A stretch of 64,000 bases of DNA from Gonocerus acuteangulatus (taxonomy: Eukaryota > Arthropoda > Insecta > Hemiptera > Coreidae), in contig OX328128.1 in assembly GCA_946811695.1 (NCBI GenBank), positions 78,624,606 through 78,688,605 of the forward strand, in the 5' to 3' direction. The position numbers were made by a program, and so were the translations under genes. Under the pieces are notes generated by a model. That model searched no databases and was not told the origin of the DNA. It saw only the letters and a program-made list of their open reading frames with translations. Shown here in pieces: positions 33,760 to 47,588 of this stretch (positions are counted from its first letter, which is position 1; each line of letters opens with the position of its first letter).

Positions 33760-35580
33760 TCCGAACTGGAGTATATCGCAATGTGCTCCGAACATCACAG
33801 TGTGGTTAGAACTAGAGTACATCACAGTGTGCTCAGAACTAGAGTACATCACAGTGTGCTCAGAACTAGAGTACATCACAGTGTGCTCAGAACTAGAGTA
33901 AATCTCAGTGTGCTCAGAACTAGAGTACATCACAGTGTGCTCAGAACTAGAGTACATCAAAGTGTGCTCAGAACTAGAGTACATCACAGTGTGCTCAGAA
34001 CTAGAGTACATAACAGTGTGCTCAGAACTAGAGTACATCACAGTGTGCTCAGAACTAGAGTACATAACAGTGTGCTCAGAACTAGAGTACATCACAGTGT
34101 GCTCAGAACTAGAGTACATCACAGTGTGCTCAGAACTAGAGTACATCACAGTGTGCTCAGAACTAGAGTACATCTCAGTGTGATCAGAACTAGAGTACAT
34201 CACAGTGTGCTCAGAAGAACAGTACAACGCAGTGTACTATAAACTAGAGTAAGTCACTGTGCTCCGAACTAGAGTACATCACAGTGTGCTCAGAACTAGA
34301 GTACATCACAGTGTGCTCAGAACTAGAGTAAATCTCAGTGTGCTCAGAACTAGAGTACATCACAGTGTGCTCAGAACTAGAGTACATCACAGTGTGCTCA
34401 GAACTAGAGTACATCACAGTGTGCTCAGAACTAGAGTACATAACAGTGTGCTCAGAACTAGAGTACATCACAGTGTGCTCAGAACTAGAGTACATAACAG
34501 TGTGCTCAGAACTAGAGTACATCACAGTGTGCTCAGAACTAGAGTACATCACAGTGTGCTCAGAACTAGAGTACATCACAGTGTGCTCAGAACTAGAGTA
34601 CATCTCAGTGTGATCAGAACTAGAGTACATCACAGTGTGCTCAGAAGAACAGTACAACGCAGTGTACTATAAACTAGAGTAAGTCACTGTGCTTCGAAGT
34701 AGGGGACATCACAGTTGGCTCAGAACTAGAGTACATAGCAGTGTGTCCCGAGCAACATTACAACGCAGTGTACTCCAAACTAGAGTAATTCAATGTGCTC
34801 CGAACTAGGGGACATCATAGTGCGCTCCTAACTAGGGTACATCATAGTGTGTTCCGAACAACGGTACAGCACAGTCTACTCCAAACTAGAGTAAGTCACT
34901 GTGCTCCGAACTAGGGGACATCATAGTGTGCTCCGAATTAGAGTACATCACAATGTGCTCAGAGCTAGAGTACATCATAGTGTGTTCCGAACCAAAGTAC
35001 AACAGAGTGTACTCCAAACTAGAGTAAGTCACTGTGCTCCGAACTAGGGGACATCATAGTTTGCTCCGAATTAGAGTACATCATAATGTGCTCAGAGCTA
35101 GAGTACATCATAGTGTGTTCCGAACAACAGTACAACAGAGTGTACTCCAAATAAGAGTAAGTCACTGTGCTCCGAACTAGGGGACATCATAGTGTGCTCC
35201 GAATTAGAGTACATCACAATGTGCTCAGAGCTAGAGTACATCATAGTGTGTTCCGAACAACAGTACAACAGAGTGTACTCCAAACTAGAGTAAGTCACTG
35301 TGCTCCGAACTAGGGGACATCATAGTGTGCTCCGAATTAGAGTACATCACAATGTGCTCAGAGCTAGAGTACATCATAGTGTGTTCCGAACAACGGTACA
35401 GCACAGTCTCCTCCAAACTATAGTAAGTGACTGTTCGTTCCGAGCTATTACACAGCACAATGTGTTTCCAACTAGTGTACAGAACATTGTGCTCCCAGCT
35501 TTAGTACTACACAGTATTCTTCGAACTAGAATTCATCACAGTGTGCTCGGAAGTTGAGTACAAGATAGTGTTTTCAGACA
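33760..35580. repeat. 27-bp minisatellite with higher-order structure
   Basis: The unit CTCAGAACTAGAGTACATCA plus CAGTGTG is nearly homogeneous at 33,800-34,700 and degenerate to the right. A 430-bp segment with the same variant units occurs twice (TCAGAAGAAC at 34,211 and 34,641; variant AAATCTCAG at matching offsets). From 34,878 a 133-bp higher-order unit repeats at 35,011, 35,144 and 35,277. 27 bp equals 9 codons, so long stop-free frames (HSVLRTRVH, MYSSSEHTV) arise on both strands by periodicity alone. Confidence 0.95.
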
Positions 35581-36200
35581 TCAGTTACAAGAGTATTTTC
35601 GTCATTGTACTTGTTAGGTGCTTTTCTATTTCTCATTTTGAATCATTAAAAAAGAAAAACAAAAAAAACAACAAATAGTCCTTGCTCCTAATGATTTGAA
35701 TAGCCTAAATATGTTCCCTTGATACATAAATACTATATATGTGCCTTAAAATATATACACTATTTATATTGTATATATTTTTATAAACACAGCGTTCAGA
35801 GAAATTTATATAAGATAGGAAACGCACGTTTATAACATACATCTAAATTCATAACAACAAAAAGTAATGAACGTATATTTTTAATGTAATTACGTTCAAA
35901 ATTTAAATCCAAAAAATAAAAATAAATAAAATAATAATTTACAAGATTCGTAAACTTATTACCCGAAGAACAAGGGGCTCGTCGAGTACCTATATCATCA
36001 AATTCTTATATGTTTAGAACCAAGATTTTGATATATATTTCTTTATATGTAATAATAATATTTAGAACATTAATTATAATGATCATAATAACTTTCAATA
36101 CTGCCTTTCCTGTGAGAAGTAGCAGCGATCAGCCTCTCGACATAGCTATAAGCATTTCAGGTGACTTGATTTAGTACTATTATTCGAAGCATGGGTTTAG
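35581..36200. other. AT-rich spacer between minisatellites
   Basis: No gene or shared repeat seen. Confidence 0.5.
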
Positions 36201-36235
36201 ACAATGTAAACAGGAAACCACGCAAGAGACGCTTA

Positions 36236-36720
36236 TCACCACACACACTAACATGCTCACCATCACGCACACTAACATGATCATCACCACAAAGCACAGC
36301 AATATGCTCATCACCCTACTCCCTCCACCAAGCACTGCAATATCCTCATCACCACTCTCAGCACCACGCACATCAATATCCTCATCGCCACAAACAGCAA
36401 CATGCTCATCGCCACTCTCACCACCACGCACACCAACATGCTCATCGCCACTCTCACCACCACGCACACCAACATGCCTATAACCACTCTCACCACCACG
36501 CACACCAACATGCCTATAACCACTCTCACCACCACGCACCCCAACATGCCTATGACCACTCTCACCACCACGCACACCAACATGCCTATAACCATTCTCA
36601 CCACCACGCATACCAGCATGCCTATCACCATTCTCACCACCAAGCAGAGCAACATGCTCATTATAACGCTAAACAAGTTCAAAACCCTGCTCAGCACCAT
36701 CGCTCACCACCATGCTCATC
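36236..36720. repeat. 36-bp minisatellite (CACCAC-rich)
   Basis: The unit CACCACCACGCACACCAACA plus TGCCTATAACCACTCT is best preserved at 36,415-36,620. Stop-free frames on both strands (LTTTHTNMPITT and VRGGESGYRHVG repeats) are explained by the 12-codon period. Strong strand asymmetry: one strand is almost devoid of G. Confidence 0.9.
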
Positions 36721-36939
36721 GCAATATCTTATCGAGTTTCTGTATCAAATATTAGCGTAAAGTTTACAGTCATTCAGGACTTATTCATTAAATTTCATAC
36801 AAAGGATCCTATTCGTAAATTAACAGTGATTCCTGAAAGTCAGTTGAAACCTGGATTTACTTAACATGGACAGTCTACGACGAACCCCTTCTGAACAATG
36901 ATAAGACCCGGTCATTTCTATAATGAAGCTTATCTTATA

Positions 36940-37255
36940 GAAGTTGGAGCCGTAGATACAAGAGAAGTTGCAGCAGTAGATATAATAGAAGCTGCAGACA
37001 TAGATAAAATAGAATTTTTGGCCTTAGATAAAACAGAAGATTCAGCCGTGGACACAATAGAAGATGTAACCGAAGATACAATAGAAGATGTAGCCGCAGA
37101 TAGGACACACGTTCCAGCCGTTGATACGATATAAGATGCAGCAGTATATAAAATAGAAATTGCAGCCTTAGATAATATAGAAGTTGCAGTCATAGATACA
37201 ACACAAGTTGCAGTCGTAGATACAACACAAGTTGCCGCCTGCAGCCGACAATATA
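36940..37255. repeat. 24-bp minisatellite just past the 3' end of the Munc13-4-like gene
   Basis: About 13 units of GAAGTTGCAGCCGTAGATAC plus AATA type. Eight-codon period gives pseudo-peptide EDVAVDTI-like repeats. It ends about 100 bp from the stac stop codon, so it probably lies in or near that gene's 3' UTR. Confidence 0.85.
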
Positions 37256-37354
37256 ACTGAAGATGCGCCCGTAAATGCTCCAATAGACACAACAGGCCCT
37301 CGGTTGCATAAATGATCGTGAAGGTGATATAAAGCAATCCTTGTCATTTTAGGA

Positions 37355-37449
37355 CTACGACGTAGCGAGTCGCATCTTCTGTTTCTTCACGAAGTCCTGG
37401 GCACCTTTGTCCCACGTCCGAGTTTCCAACGTTTTCAAGATGGGGTGAT
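37355..37449 (-). CDS. stac: stac terminal exon
   Basis: The acceptor TTTTTTAATTTCAG precedes AT CAC CCC. It encodes [20 protein letters not shown] followed by [10 protein letters not shown] and TAG. Confidence 0.85.
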
Positions 37450-40400
37450 CTGAAATTAAAAAAGTTACATGATCATTGCTGATGTGCATAAAGAGCATGA
37501 AAGAAGGAAGGCCATTACAACTCCACATACTTTTATTTTTCTGATGCATGAGAGGCAGTTCTATGTGTTTGAGGCCATGGAAATTGTCCGCACTGGAACT
37601 AGCACACACTCCAGGAATGGAGGCCAACGATAGGAAGGCTTCTCCGGCGAAATCATTGGCTGTCAGTACGTCGTGATCCATGACTGTGAAGGCGATCATA
37701 GCGCTCTCTGCCTTACATTGCTCCAGGGTCACTGAGCTGCGGGTTCAAGGCAAACATTAGCAATGTAAAACATACAGACAGATCGTTAAAGAGTTAAAAC
37801 GTTCTTAATAACGTTACTATTACATAAAAAGAGTCCGTAAAAACATTTTCTTTAACCTTGTAGAAGGTATTGCAATATTCACATCCACCTACAACTTCTT
37901 GGCTATAAAAAACAAAACATCTTGCCAACGCTGGCCAATCTTTGAACCTTTAAGAAGGTCCTCACATCCACCTACAACTTCTTGACTGCAGAAAACAAAA
38001 CAAGACGCCAACGCTGGCCAATCTTTGAACCTTTAAGAAGGTTTTCACATCCACTTACAACTTCTGGACTGCAGAAAACAAAACATCTTGCCAACGTTGG
38101 CCAATCTTTGAACCTTTAAGAAGGTCCTCACATCCACCTACAACTTCTTGACTGCAAAAAACAAAACAAGACGCCAACGCTGGCCAATCTTTGAACCTTT
38201 AAGAAGGTTTTCACATCCACCTACAACTTCTGGACTGCAGAAAACAAAATATCTTGCCAACGCTGGCCAATCTTTGAACCTTTAAGAAGGTTTTCACATC
38301 AACCTACAACTTCTGGACTGCAGAAAACAAAACAAGACGCCAACGCTGGCCAATCTTTAAACCTTTAAGAATGTTTTCATATCCACCTACAACTTCTGGA
38401 CTGCAGAAAACAAAACAAGACGCCAACGCTGGCCAATCTTTGAACCTTTAAGAAGGTTTTCACATCCACCTACAACTTCTGGACTGCAGAAAACAAAATA
38501 TCTTGCCAACGCTGGCCAATCTTTGAACCTTTAAGAAGGTTTTCACATCAACCTACAACTTCTGGACTGCAGAAAACAAAACAAGACGCCAACACTGGCC
38601 AATCTTTAAACCTTTAAGAATGTTTTCATATCCACCTACAACTTCTTGACTGCAGAAAACAAAACAAGACGCCAACGCTGGCCAATCTTTGAACCTTTAA
38701 GAAGGTTTTCACATCCACCTACAACTTCTTGACTGCAGAAAACAAAACATCTTGCCAAAGCTGGCCAATGTTTGAACCTTAAAGAAGGTCTCCGCAATCT
38801 TCACACCCTACTGCAAGTCTTACCTGCTACAATGCTGATAATAATTTTAAAGAATACCATATAAGATAATAACATTGGATTGTACTTACAACTCGAAACA
38901 TTCGTCGAATAGAGGATTGAGAGTTTTCTTCTGGACGTTGGTGGTCTGCTCAGGGCAGTGAGGGAAGACAGCCTTCGGGAGCAGTTCCACGATCACGAAG
39001 GGGTCGCTGAAACCTGAAAGCAGAGTTCACAATTTCACTTTCGAGAAATGTAGTCATCACAACAATAAGGCTATTTCCGGAAAAGGATTACAAAATAGCC
39101 ATCCAGGCCCGAATTTTGTGAAATTCGGACAAGTGCAGATTATGTTACAAGGCAGGTCGATTTAACATGTGACGCCAGGCTGCATTATTCTAGCGGGATC
39201 TAATTTCATTCAATGTTTCCAAGATATATCATCAAGCACTAGCAGAAAGATTCGGCATAATGGATCACGGTACCTTATTATCGATTCGTTTTACAAATAT
39301 TACTACGGATTGATACAATTAATGTGTGCTACAACAAGCATAATAAGCCGGCTGATATATTTGATATCTCAGAGAATATCCGGAAATGAATATGCAGAGA
39401 ATCTGCCCAAAAATCAAGAGAGGCATTCAGTACAAGGATCTCTACAAATTAAATTCCGCTAGAATAATTGCAGTTATTTCTTTTTGTTTGTTTTGTTTAT
39501 CAACGAGCGGGCTATTGACGCTGGGCTATCTACACGTTGCCACCCTTTTATAATGCCAACAGACTGTGGTCGGTCACTCGTTCAGGTATTGTGAACGCCC
39601 GACGTATTATTCCAGCAAGCAGATAGATATTGCCAGGAAGGTTAGACGATTTTAATTATTTTGATGAATTGGAAATATCCTCCAATAAAAATTAATTTCA
39701 TAAATACGACGGACAGGGACCTGGATTATATTAGAGCACCAATTAGCTTAGACTTAAGATACGATGGAGAAGGAGCTTAATATATTGGAAGCCCTGCATA
39801 TACGAGGGAGATAGTATGGAAGTATTATGCTTCGGCCGCCAGATATAATTCTTTGTAAGTAGCTGAGGGGGAAATTCTTCGCCGTTTAAGGGACGTCCTT
39901 AAGCCCTGAGTTGAACTGTACATAGATTAACTCTCAGTACAATGAGGCGGGGACTGTGCAGGCCAAACCTTATATGTGTGGACAAAGATTTGCTTCTCAT
40001 TAAATTGGTCTAATATAACTGGAGTGTGCAGCCCCTGCCTTGAGGTTTATTAACTTATCATATGTGTGCGTGATTAGTTCAGTGCAAACCTTGAGACCAA
40101 ACTGTGCTGTCTCAGCCTTCGGATTTGAACTGAACGTGTCTGGCCACCATAGGTAATACATGCTTGGTGCCCCTATGGACGGTCTGGGGTCCCGTTCTTA
40201 CCCTAAGATAAAATATTTCAGAGTATACACGAGTTTTTAAATCAGGTCCTCCTGGTAAAGAGTCGTGTGCGCTCCTACTAAGCAAAACTTCCTCCAAATA
40301 GGACAATACACTTGAATCATACTGGTTATAGCTAAGAGATATTTCTACCAAATATAATGGACTCTTGGGGTTGATGACTTACCGTTCGGATCGAGAGGAA

Positions 40401-41151
40401 TCACGTCCCTGGCGTTAAGTACCTCGACGCAGAGAGAGTCATGATGGAAGTATGCTCTGACGGACAGCACACCATACTCTGTGCTTTCCACGCAGATCTG
40501 CTGGAAGAGTCTTTCGGTGTAGTATACAGTAATCAGCTGATCGGTCTCTGTCTTGTGGTACTGCAGTCTCTGCTCGATCGCACGGTAATTCTCTGCACAC
40601 AGACAGAGGCTGCTATTTATGGAGATTAGTAATAGTTATCACAGAGAATGGATAGTGGTGGTTACCAGAGAGGAAGGCTAGGGATGAATACCAGAGAGGA
40701 AGGCTAATTGTGGTTAAGAGACAGAAAGGTTCGGAATATAGTGTAATTTATTTTTGTCACGGTAATGTAGGCAAATAGAATTCCTGTTTTTGGCAAGCCT
40801 GGAACGTGGGCTCTTTTTTTCTACGTTAGTTTTCTTGGGGGGGGGGGGGGGATAAAAGCATTCTATATAATTTTAATAGTTCATAGTTGACAAATGTAAT
40901 GTACCCTCTCTGACAATGATCAAAGTTTGTTTGTTTAGAAAATATGGGGCGAAAAACCTCACGGTCGTCAGCGCCCTACTATGTTAAGCAACGCACAACC
41001 ACTCATCCCATGTTCCCGGTGAAAGGTGTGCTTTCCTTAGGGAGTCAGGAGGAAATTTTTTTTTTTTTTTTTTTTTTTTCCTTCCTTTATTTACCTTTCT
41101 AATTTTGTTTTATTTATTCTTTTTTATTAAATTAGACCTTGTACTTATATA

Positions 41152-41226
<75 letters not shown>

Positions 41227-44200
41227 CAAAGTGACGAAAATAAAAAGAAATATTATCATAATATTGAACCTAAATTCCGTTATTTATTCTTCCCTAAATG
41301 ACGGGTGATGGCTCGAAACTGTTACATTCCTTAGGTGGTTATTAAAGAATGTTTACCTGATTTGAGATTTTCTAAGGTGAGTCCTTTGCCGTCAGCATGA
41401 AAAAAGTCGACTAAGATGTCCAGAGCATCATACAATCTGGAACATTATATTACTATATTTATAAATAACTATAATGTACTGTTTGATATATTATTTAAAT
41501 TTATTTCTAACACAGTTTGAGGCATATCAGATGGAAAAGATGAATTGGATCGTAAGCGTCGAAGAAGGAAAGAGTCGGAGTTTGATTTGCGGATTTCCGC
41601 AAGATTCCATTGTGGTTCCAATACTATTTCTTCTGTTTGTTGACCACTAGGTAAAATTTATTTCTGTTATATCTACTAAATTATTTAAAATAAAAAACAA
41701 AACAAATTGACATTTTAAATATTTAATTCAGAAGAGTCTGGGACAGTCGGTCATGATACCCAATAAAACTAAATTTTAATATAAAAATGAATTTATATTG
41801 TCAAAGTTTTGGATTGGAATTCAGGGCTATAAACAAAACTGGACAGACTAAGTGAGAATTACCATAAAAAATATTATGTTTGTTCTGACCTTGTATATTA
41901 CTAGATTAACTTAAATGCGGCGGAAGGACAGTTGGCGGGAATTTAATAAAAAAATATATCATAATAACAATAAAAAAAAATAAGCAATGATAGGAAAGAA
42001 AATCCTTTACCTTAATAAGGCTTAAATACATGTAAATAACGGTTAGATATTAAAGTAAAAAAAGAATATATGAGGCGATGACTTACAAAATGGGTTAATA
42101 TTTTGTCATCAAATTAATTTCTTTCGAAATTTTTTCCCCCTCACAGCAAAACCTTTTTTATTTTTGGAAATTCATGAAATCTCATCAATAATAAGGAAAT
42201 GAATATCAGTGTGGCTCGTAAATATTAATTTCCTAACGGAATTATACTAGCTTAGGCGTTTTTTGTGCCCCCTGAATAGTTTTACGATTTGGATAAATCC
42301 TTTTCTGAAAGTCGACGCCTAATGTACAGTTTTTAATATGCGGAGGCCGCGTTGCCATGAGTGATAAGGCGTGAGCACTTAGGCCTCCGTGCCAAGGGTC
42401 GTGGGTTCGATTCCCACTAAGCATCTGGTGGGTTTTCTTTGGAAAAAAAGAAAAGGAATCATCCTGGCTGGAAAAGGGTGGTAACCTATAGATAATCCGT
42501 CCTCAAATTCTGAGTTAATTACAATAGAAGTTAAAATTTGAATAAATAATATAAACATGAAGTGCTGCTATATAGAATTTTCAAATAGGATATATTTGAT
42601 AAGTAGTTTGACCTGTCATGGAATCCTGGCATCTTATCGCCGGGGTTCCCGTCCATCTGATGACCAAGCTGAAGAAGACAGAGCTCCCAGACAGCGGACA
42701 GCACCCGTTCGAAGTTCTTGGGGAGTAAGGCAGCGTTCAATGCCAACAGGTGGGAGTCCAGGTACTCGAGTAGCGGCGTGATGGCGTCCTGGGTGGGCAG
42801 CGAGTCTGGAGACCAGGCCAGATGGAACATGGACTTCTTCAATGGGGAACACATCTGAGGAATTGATTTACGATTATCTGATGTATATTTTCTATTGTAT
42901 AGAGGCTATTAGGTCATGGGAAGATATTTACCTTGACACCAAGCCTGGTTATGATCATCATGATGTCTGCTTCCAGCTGATTGGTCGCCCTGTCCATGAA
43001 TGCAGACAGTGCTGCCCTCCACTGCCCCCGATCCTGGTTACCGCTGGCTGATGCTGCTTCTTCCACTGCCTCCAGAACTGTTTCTAGTCCAACTTCGTCG
43101 GGGATCAGGCTGATGCTCCTCCGCACATACTCCAGGTCGTTCATAGCTACGCACATCTGTGCACGAGGAGAGTAGTTCACAGTAATACAAAATTTTTAAA
43201 ATTAGTAAAATAGAAAAAAGTAAAACAGTTAATCACAACTGCATAACTCCAGATATGCCTTTACGACCTATTATTAGCGCTTGCGAATCACCGATACAAA
43301 AATTAGCGAAAATGTTTGCAAAAGACCTAAAAACAATTTGTGATGATAACCCATTTGATATTATAAATGCGACTCATTTAACTGTCTCATTTAACTGAAA
43401 TTTTACCTGACTATAAATTAATATCATTTGATGTTATTAACATGTTTCCGAATATTCCAGTGGATTTGGCAATTAAAATCATTAACAACAATTGGAACAG
43501 GATTGAAAAAGATACAAAGATTAAAAATAAAGAATTATTCATTGAGGGGATTCGTTTATGCTGCACTTTTGGATATTTTCAATTCAATAATAAAATATAT
43601 AAACAACTTTAGGGCATACAGATGGGAAACCCACTTTCAATAGCTATTAGTGGAATTATAATGAATTTCATTCTTGAAGAACTTATTTCGGAGGTCAAAA
43701 TTAATATAGAGTTTTTATACAGGTACGTTGACGACCTTATTTTATGTGTGAAAGAAAATGAAGTAGATAAACTATTAGACATTTTTAATAGAAAATGCAA
43801 TAATTTAACATTTACAAAAGAGGTGGAAGTGGATGGAAAGGTAGGCTTCCTAGACATGGAACTAATTAGAAATGAAAATAATTTTATAGAGTTTAAATGG
43901 AAACCTAAGACATATCATTCGACAAGAATGATTAATTTTTATTACAGCCATCCGTATAATTTCAAAAAGAATCTTTTATATAATAGGGCATTATCAGCCT
44001 TACAAAGAACATCCCCTAAATTCTTTAGTGAAATAAAAAATAAATTAAGGAAGGTTTTCAAAGAAAATAATTACCCTAACAGTTTAATTGAACTTCAAAT
44101 AAAAAGAGCAGAAAAAATCATAATATATTCAAAAAAAAGTCCGTCACGCAGGAGCTGCATAACTAAGCACTTTCCTCAGAATTTGGGTAGTGTAGACTGC

Positions 44201-45657
44201 TTTCCAGAACAATTTGCTTAAAATATCCTACATAAATAAAATAAAAACATGAATAGTTCTCTTTTAAATTTGTAATGAGTAACTGATCAATTATTAATTT
44301 GCTTCCAGAGTTATGTTTACACATGGTATCTACTATCAGTCCCGTAACAGGTCACGAGGGCCCTGAGGGGCAGATACTATAGAGGTATCTGATTCATGAC
44401 CATACGGCACACTAGGGAGATAGTGTGGTCAGTACTATGCTCCGGCCGCCTGATTTTCCCCTTGGCCGCTTCGACTGCTGGAGTCATTAGCACCCAAGGT
44501 ACCCATTATTAAATTAATTAAAGGCTGGGTCGGCCTAGGGACGGTCAGGGAGGCCGAATTCAACCCATGACCGAAGACACTAGAAGAAAAAATCTTAAGT
44601 GCTTGCTCGGGATTTGAACTCAGGCCTCCAGCTTATTAGTCCAGTGCTCTACCACTGAGCTAACCTCGGTACCTACTACACTACGTAATAAATACAAAAA
44701 ACCTCATATTATCGTATTTTGATCTAACGCAGGAACAGGATACAGTCACTCTACTGGTAGAAAGCGCTCCTTGCGGCGGCTTTGTGAACCTACGTTTGGC
44801 GGGCTTTTCTATTGAAATATATTACAAATTAAACCCCCGCTTTACGACTGATTGAGCTCATTTTTACAACACTTCTTTCTCATGAGTTACCCACGACGTA
44901 TACAGCAGAAATTACGACCGGTATGAGTATATTAGGAATTTGGGTCCGTAGTAAACCCCCCCTTCTAATGAACCGATTTAGTTTATTTTTACAACACATA
45001 TTTAACTGTAGATTACCACTATGAATACCGAGTTTCGTCGAAATATACCAAAAATCACGGCTGGTAGTGGCGAATTGGTATTGTGGGTTCGGAGTAAACC
45101 CCCCCTCCTAATGAACCGTTTTAGTTTATTTTTACAACACATATTTACCTGTGGATTACCACTACGAATACCGAGTTTCGTCGAAATATACCAAAAATCA
45201 CGGCTGGTAGTGGCGAATTGGTATTGTGGGTCCGGAGTAAACCCCCCCCCCCCCCCTCCTAATGAACCGTTTTAGTTTATTTTTACAACACATATTTACC
45301 TGTGGATTACCACTACGAATACCGAGTTTCGTCGAAATATACCAAAATCACGGCTGGTAGTGGCGAATTGGTATTGTGGGTCCGGAGTAAACCCCCCCTT
45401 CTAATGAACCGATTTAGTTCATTTTTATATCTCACTTTTCTCTCTATATTACCACTACGAATACCAAGTTTCGTTGAAATATAACAAATATTACGGCTGA
45501 CATAGTCAAATTAGTGTTTTGGGTTCGGGGTAAACCCCCCCTTCCGGTGGACCGACTTTGGTGGTTAACGAACTCGTTCAATCGTTTGCTAATTGAATGC
45601 TATATACCAAGTTTCGTGACGAAAAAACAAAAACTCTGGCCGCTATCGTGTTAACAG

Positions 45658-45716
<59 letters not shown>

Positions 45717-47518
45717 TATATGTATATATATAGATATATATAAATTTTAACGGGGGTCATTTTCGGTCTCTACTTGGTAGGATCGATAAAGATTTGAAGA
45801 AATTTTTCAAAAATTCCGTCATGAGTCCAACCTCAATAGCTACTTTCCTTCGGAGGAAAGTGCTAAAAGATTGAATGATCGACCGAATAATAATGATAAA
45901 TGTAAATATGACCGTGAACTATTTGATATAGCGGATGACTTTTTTAAGGATCTGCAAAATACTCGAAAAAGAAAATGCTCTCAATCCATGGTAGAATCAA
46001 GGCCTTCTAAAAAATTAAAATTGATAATGAATCGAAAGATAAAGGTAGGAAAAATAATAAGCGTAAACGAGAACACAATGATAATTCGGTAGGAGCACAC
46101 AAAAGAAATAGATTATTGGTACAAACAGAAATAAAATTTTTTTTACTAAAAATAACTCTGTAATGGAAGAAACCATGTTAAATCAACATTTATTTTCTCA
46201 AAAAAGAAAGCAATTATTTGTAAAAAACAAAAATGACAAAGATTTATATCCAATAAATGGATATTTTACGTTTAATTATCACCCGCTTATAGCGAATAGG
46301 CTAAAAACAATTTGTAAAGGAATATGTAAAATTAGTTGTAAATATGAACACAAGATACAGAATATGATTAGTAACATTAAAGACAGGGTTAATGCATCAA
46401 ACACAAAATATAATATTTATAAAATCAACTGCAACGACTGTAACAAATGCTATATTGGGGAATCTGGGCAATTATTAGGTAAAAGAATTATACAACACGT
46501 AAAGAGCATTGACACAAGCCCTATTACGCTGGAACAGCAACATTGCAACCCCAACTTCTAACATACTCAGTAATTTGTTGCTAATTTGTTGCTAATTTGT
46601 TACACTATTTTCAAATTTGTTGCTCCGGCCGTTTCTGAGAAAACGTGGCTGTGCTAGCGTAATATTACGCCAGCACAGCCACCCCCGTAACTTTTGATCT
46701 AATTGTCTCACGAAATTTAGATTGGTACCAGAATTTGTTGCTAATTTGTTGCTCTAGAATGACACCAACCACGAATTTGTCGCTCCAGCCGTTTCCGAGA
46801 AAACGTGGCTGTGCTAGCGTAATATTACGCCAGCACAGCCACCCTTGTAACTTTTGACCTAATTGTCTGACGAAATTCAGATTGGTACGAGAATTTGTTG
46901 CTAATTTGTTGCTCTAGAATGACACCAATCACGAATTTGTCGCTCCAGCCGTTTCCGAGAAAACGTGGCTGTGCTAGCGTAATATTACGCCAGCACAGCC
47001 ACCCTTGTAACTTTTGATCTAATTGTCTGACGAAATTCAGATTGGTACGAGAATTTGTTGCTAATTTGTTGCTCTAGAATGACACCAATCACGAATTTGT
47101 CGCTCCAGCCGTTTCCGAGAAAACGTGGCTGTGCTAGCGTAATATTACGCCAGCACAGCCACCCTTGTAACTTTTGATCTAATTGTCTGACGAAATTCAG
47201 ATTGGTACGAGAATTTGTTGCTAATTTGTTGCTCTAGAATGACACCAATCACGAATTTGTCGCTCCAGCCGTTTCCGAGAAAACGTGGCTGTGCTAGCGT
47301 AATATTACGCCAGCACAGCCACCCCCGTAACTTTTGATCTAATTGTCTCACGAAATTCAGATTGGTACGAGAATTTGTTGCTCTAGAATGACACCAGTCA
47401 CGAATTTGTCGCTCCAGCCGTTTCCGAGAAAACGTGGCTGTGCTAGCGTAATATTACGCCAGCACAAATTGGTGGTTAATGAACATAAACTTTTAAATAA
47501 GAAGATAGATCTTTGTAC

Positions 47519-47588
<70 letters not shown>

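Larger units (their letters stand above)
44131..45866 (-). mobile_element. TA-X repeat copy 2, inserted between PLE RT and linker
   Basis: Inverted relative to the copy at 10,452-11,569 with the same termini: an A-run and GTCCGTCACGCAGGAGCTGC at the left, TTCGGAGGAAAGTGCTAA at the right. It has about four internal 141-bp units (AATGAACCG...TTACAACAC...GGTATTGTGGG...AAACCCCCC) and a TA tract at 45,664-45,740. A SINE-A is nested in it. Confidence 0.8.

Noticed and set aside
33718..34672. Long open frames on both strands with HSVLRTRVH, ITVCSELEY and MYSSSEHTV repeats
   Set aside because: They follow from a 27-bp unit that is stop-free in several frames; no start context, splice sites or non-repetitive part.
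36180..36755. Open frames with TTTHTNMPI and RGGESGYRHVG repeats
   Set aside because: Explained by the 36-bp minisatellite being open on both strands.
36898..37337. Open frames with EDVAVDTI / STAATSIVS repeats
   Set aside because: Product of the 24-bp minisatellite; no other protein features.
33760..38815. Possible CRISPR-like arrays
   Set aside because: Repeats are directly tandem without unique spacers and the DNA is eukaryotic.
42337..42425. tRNA gene (GTGGGTTCGATTCCCAC B-box)
   Set aside because: No cloverleaf with acceptor stem could be built, and a SINE body follows and recurs at 58,100.
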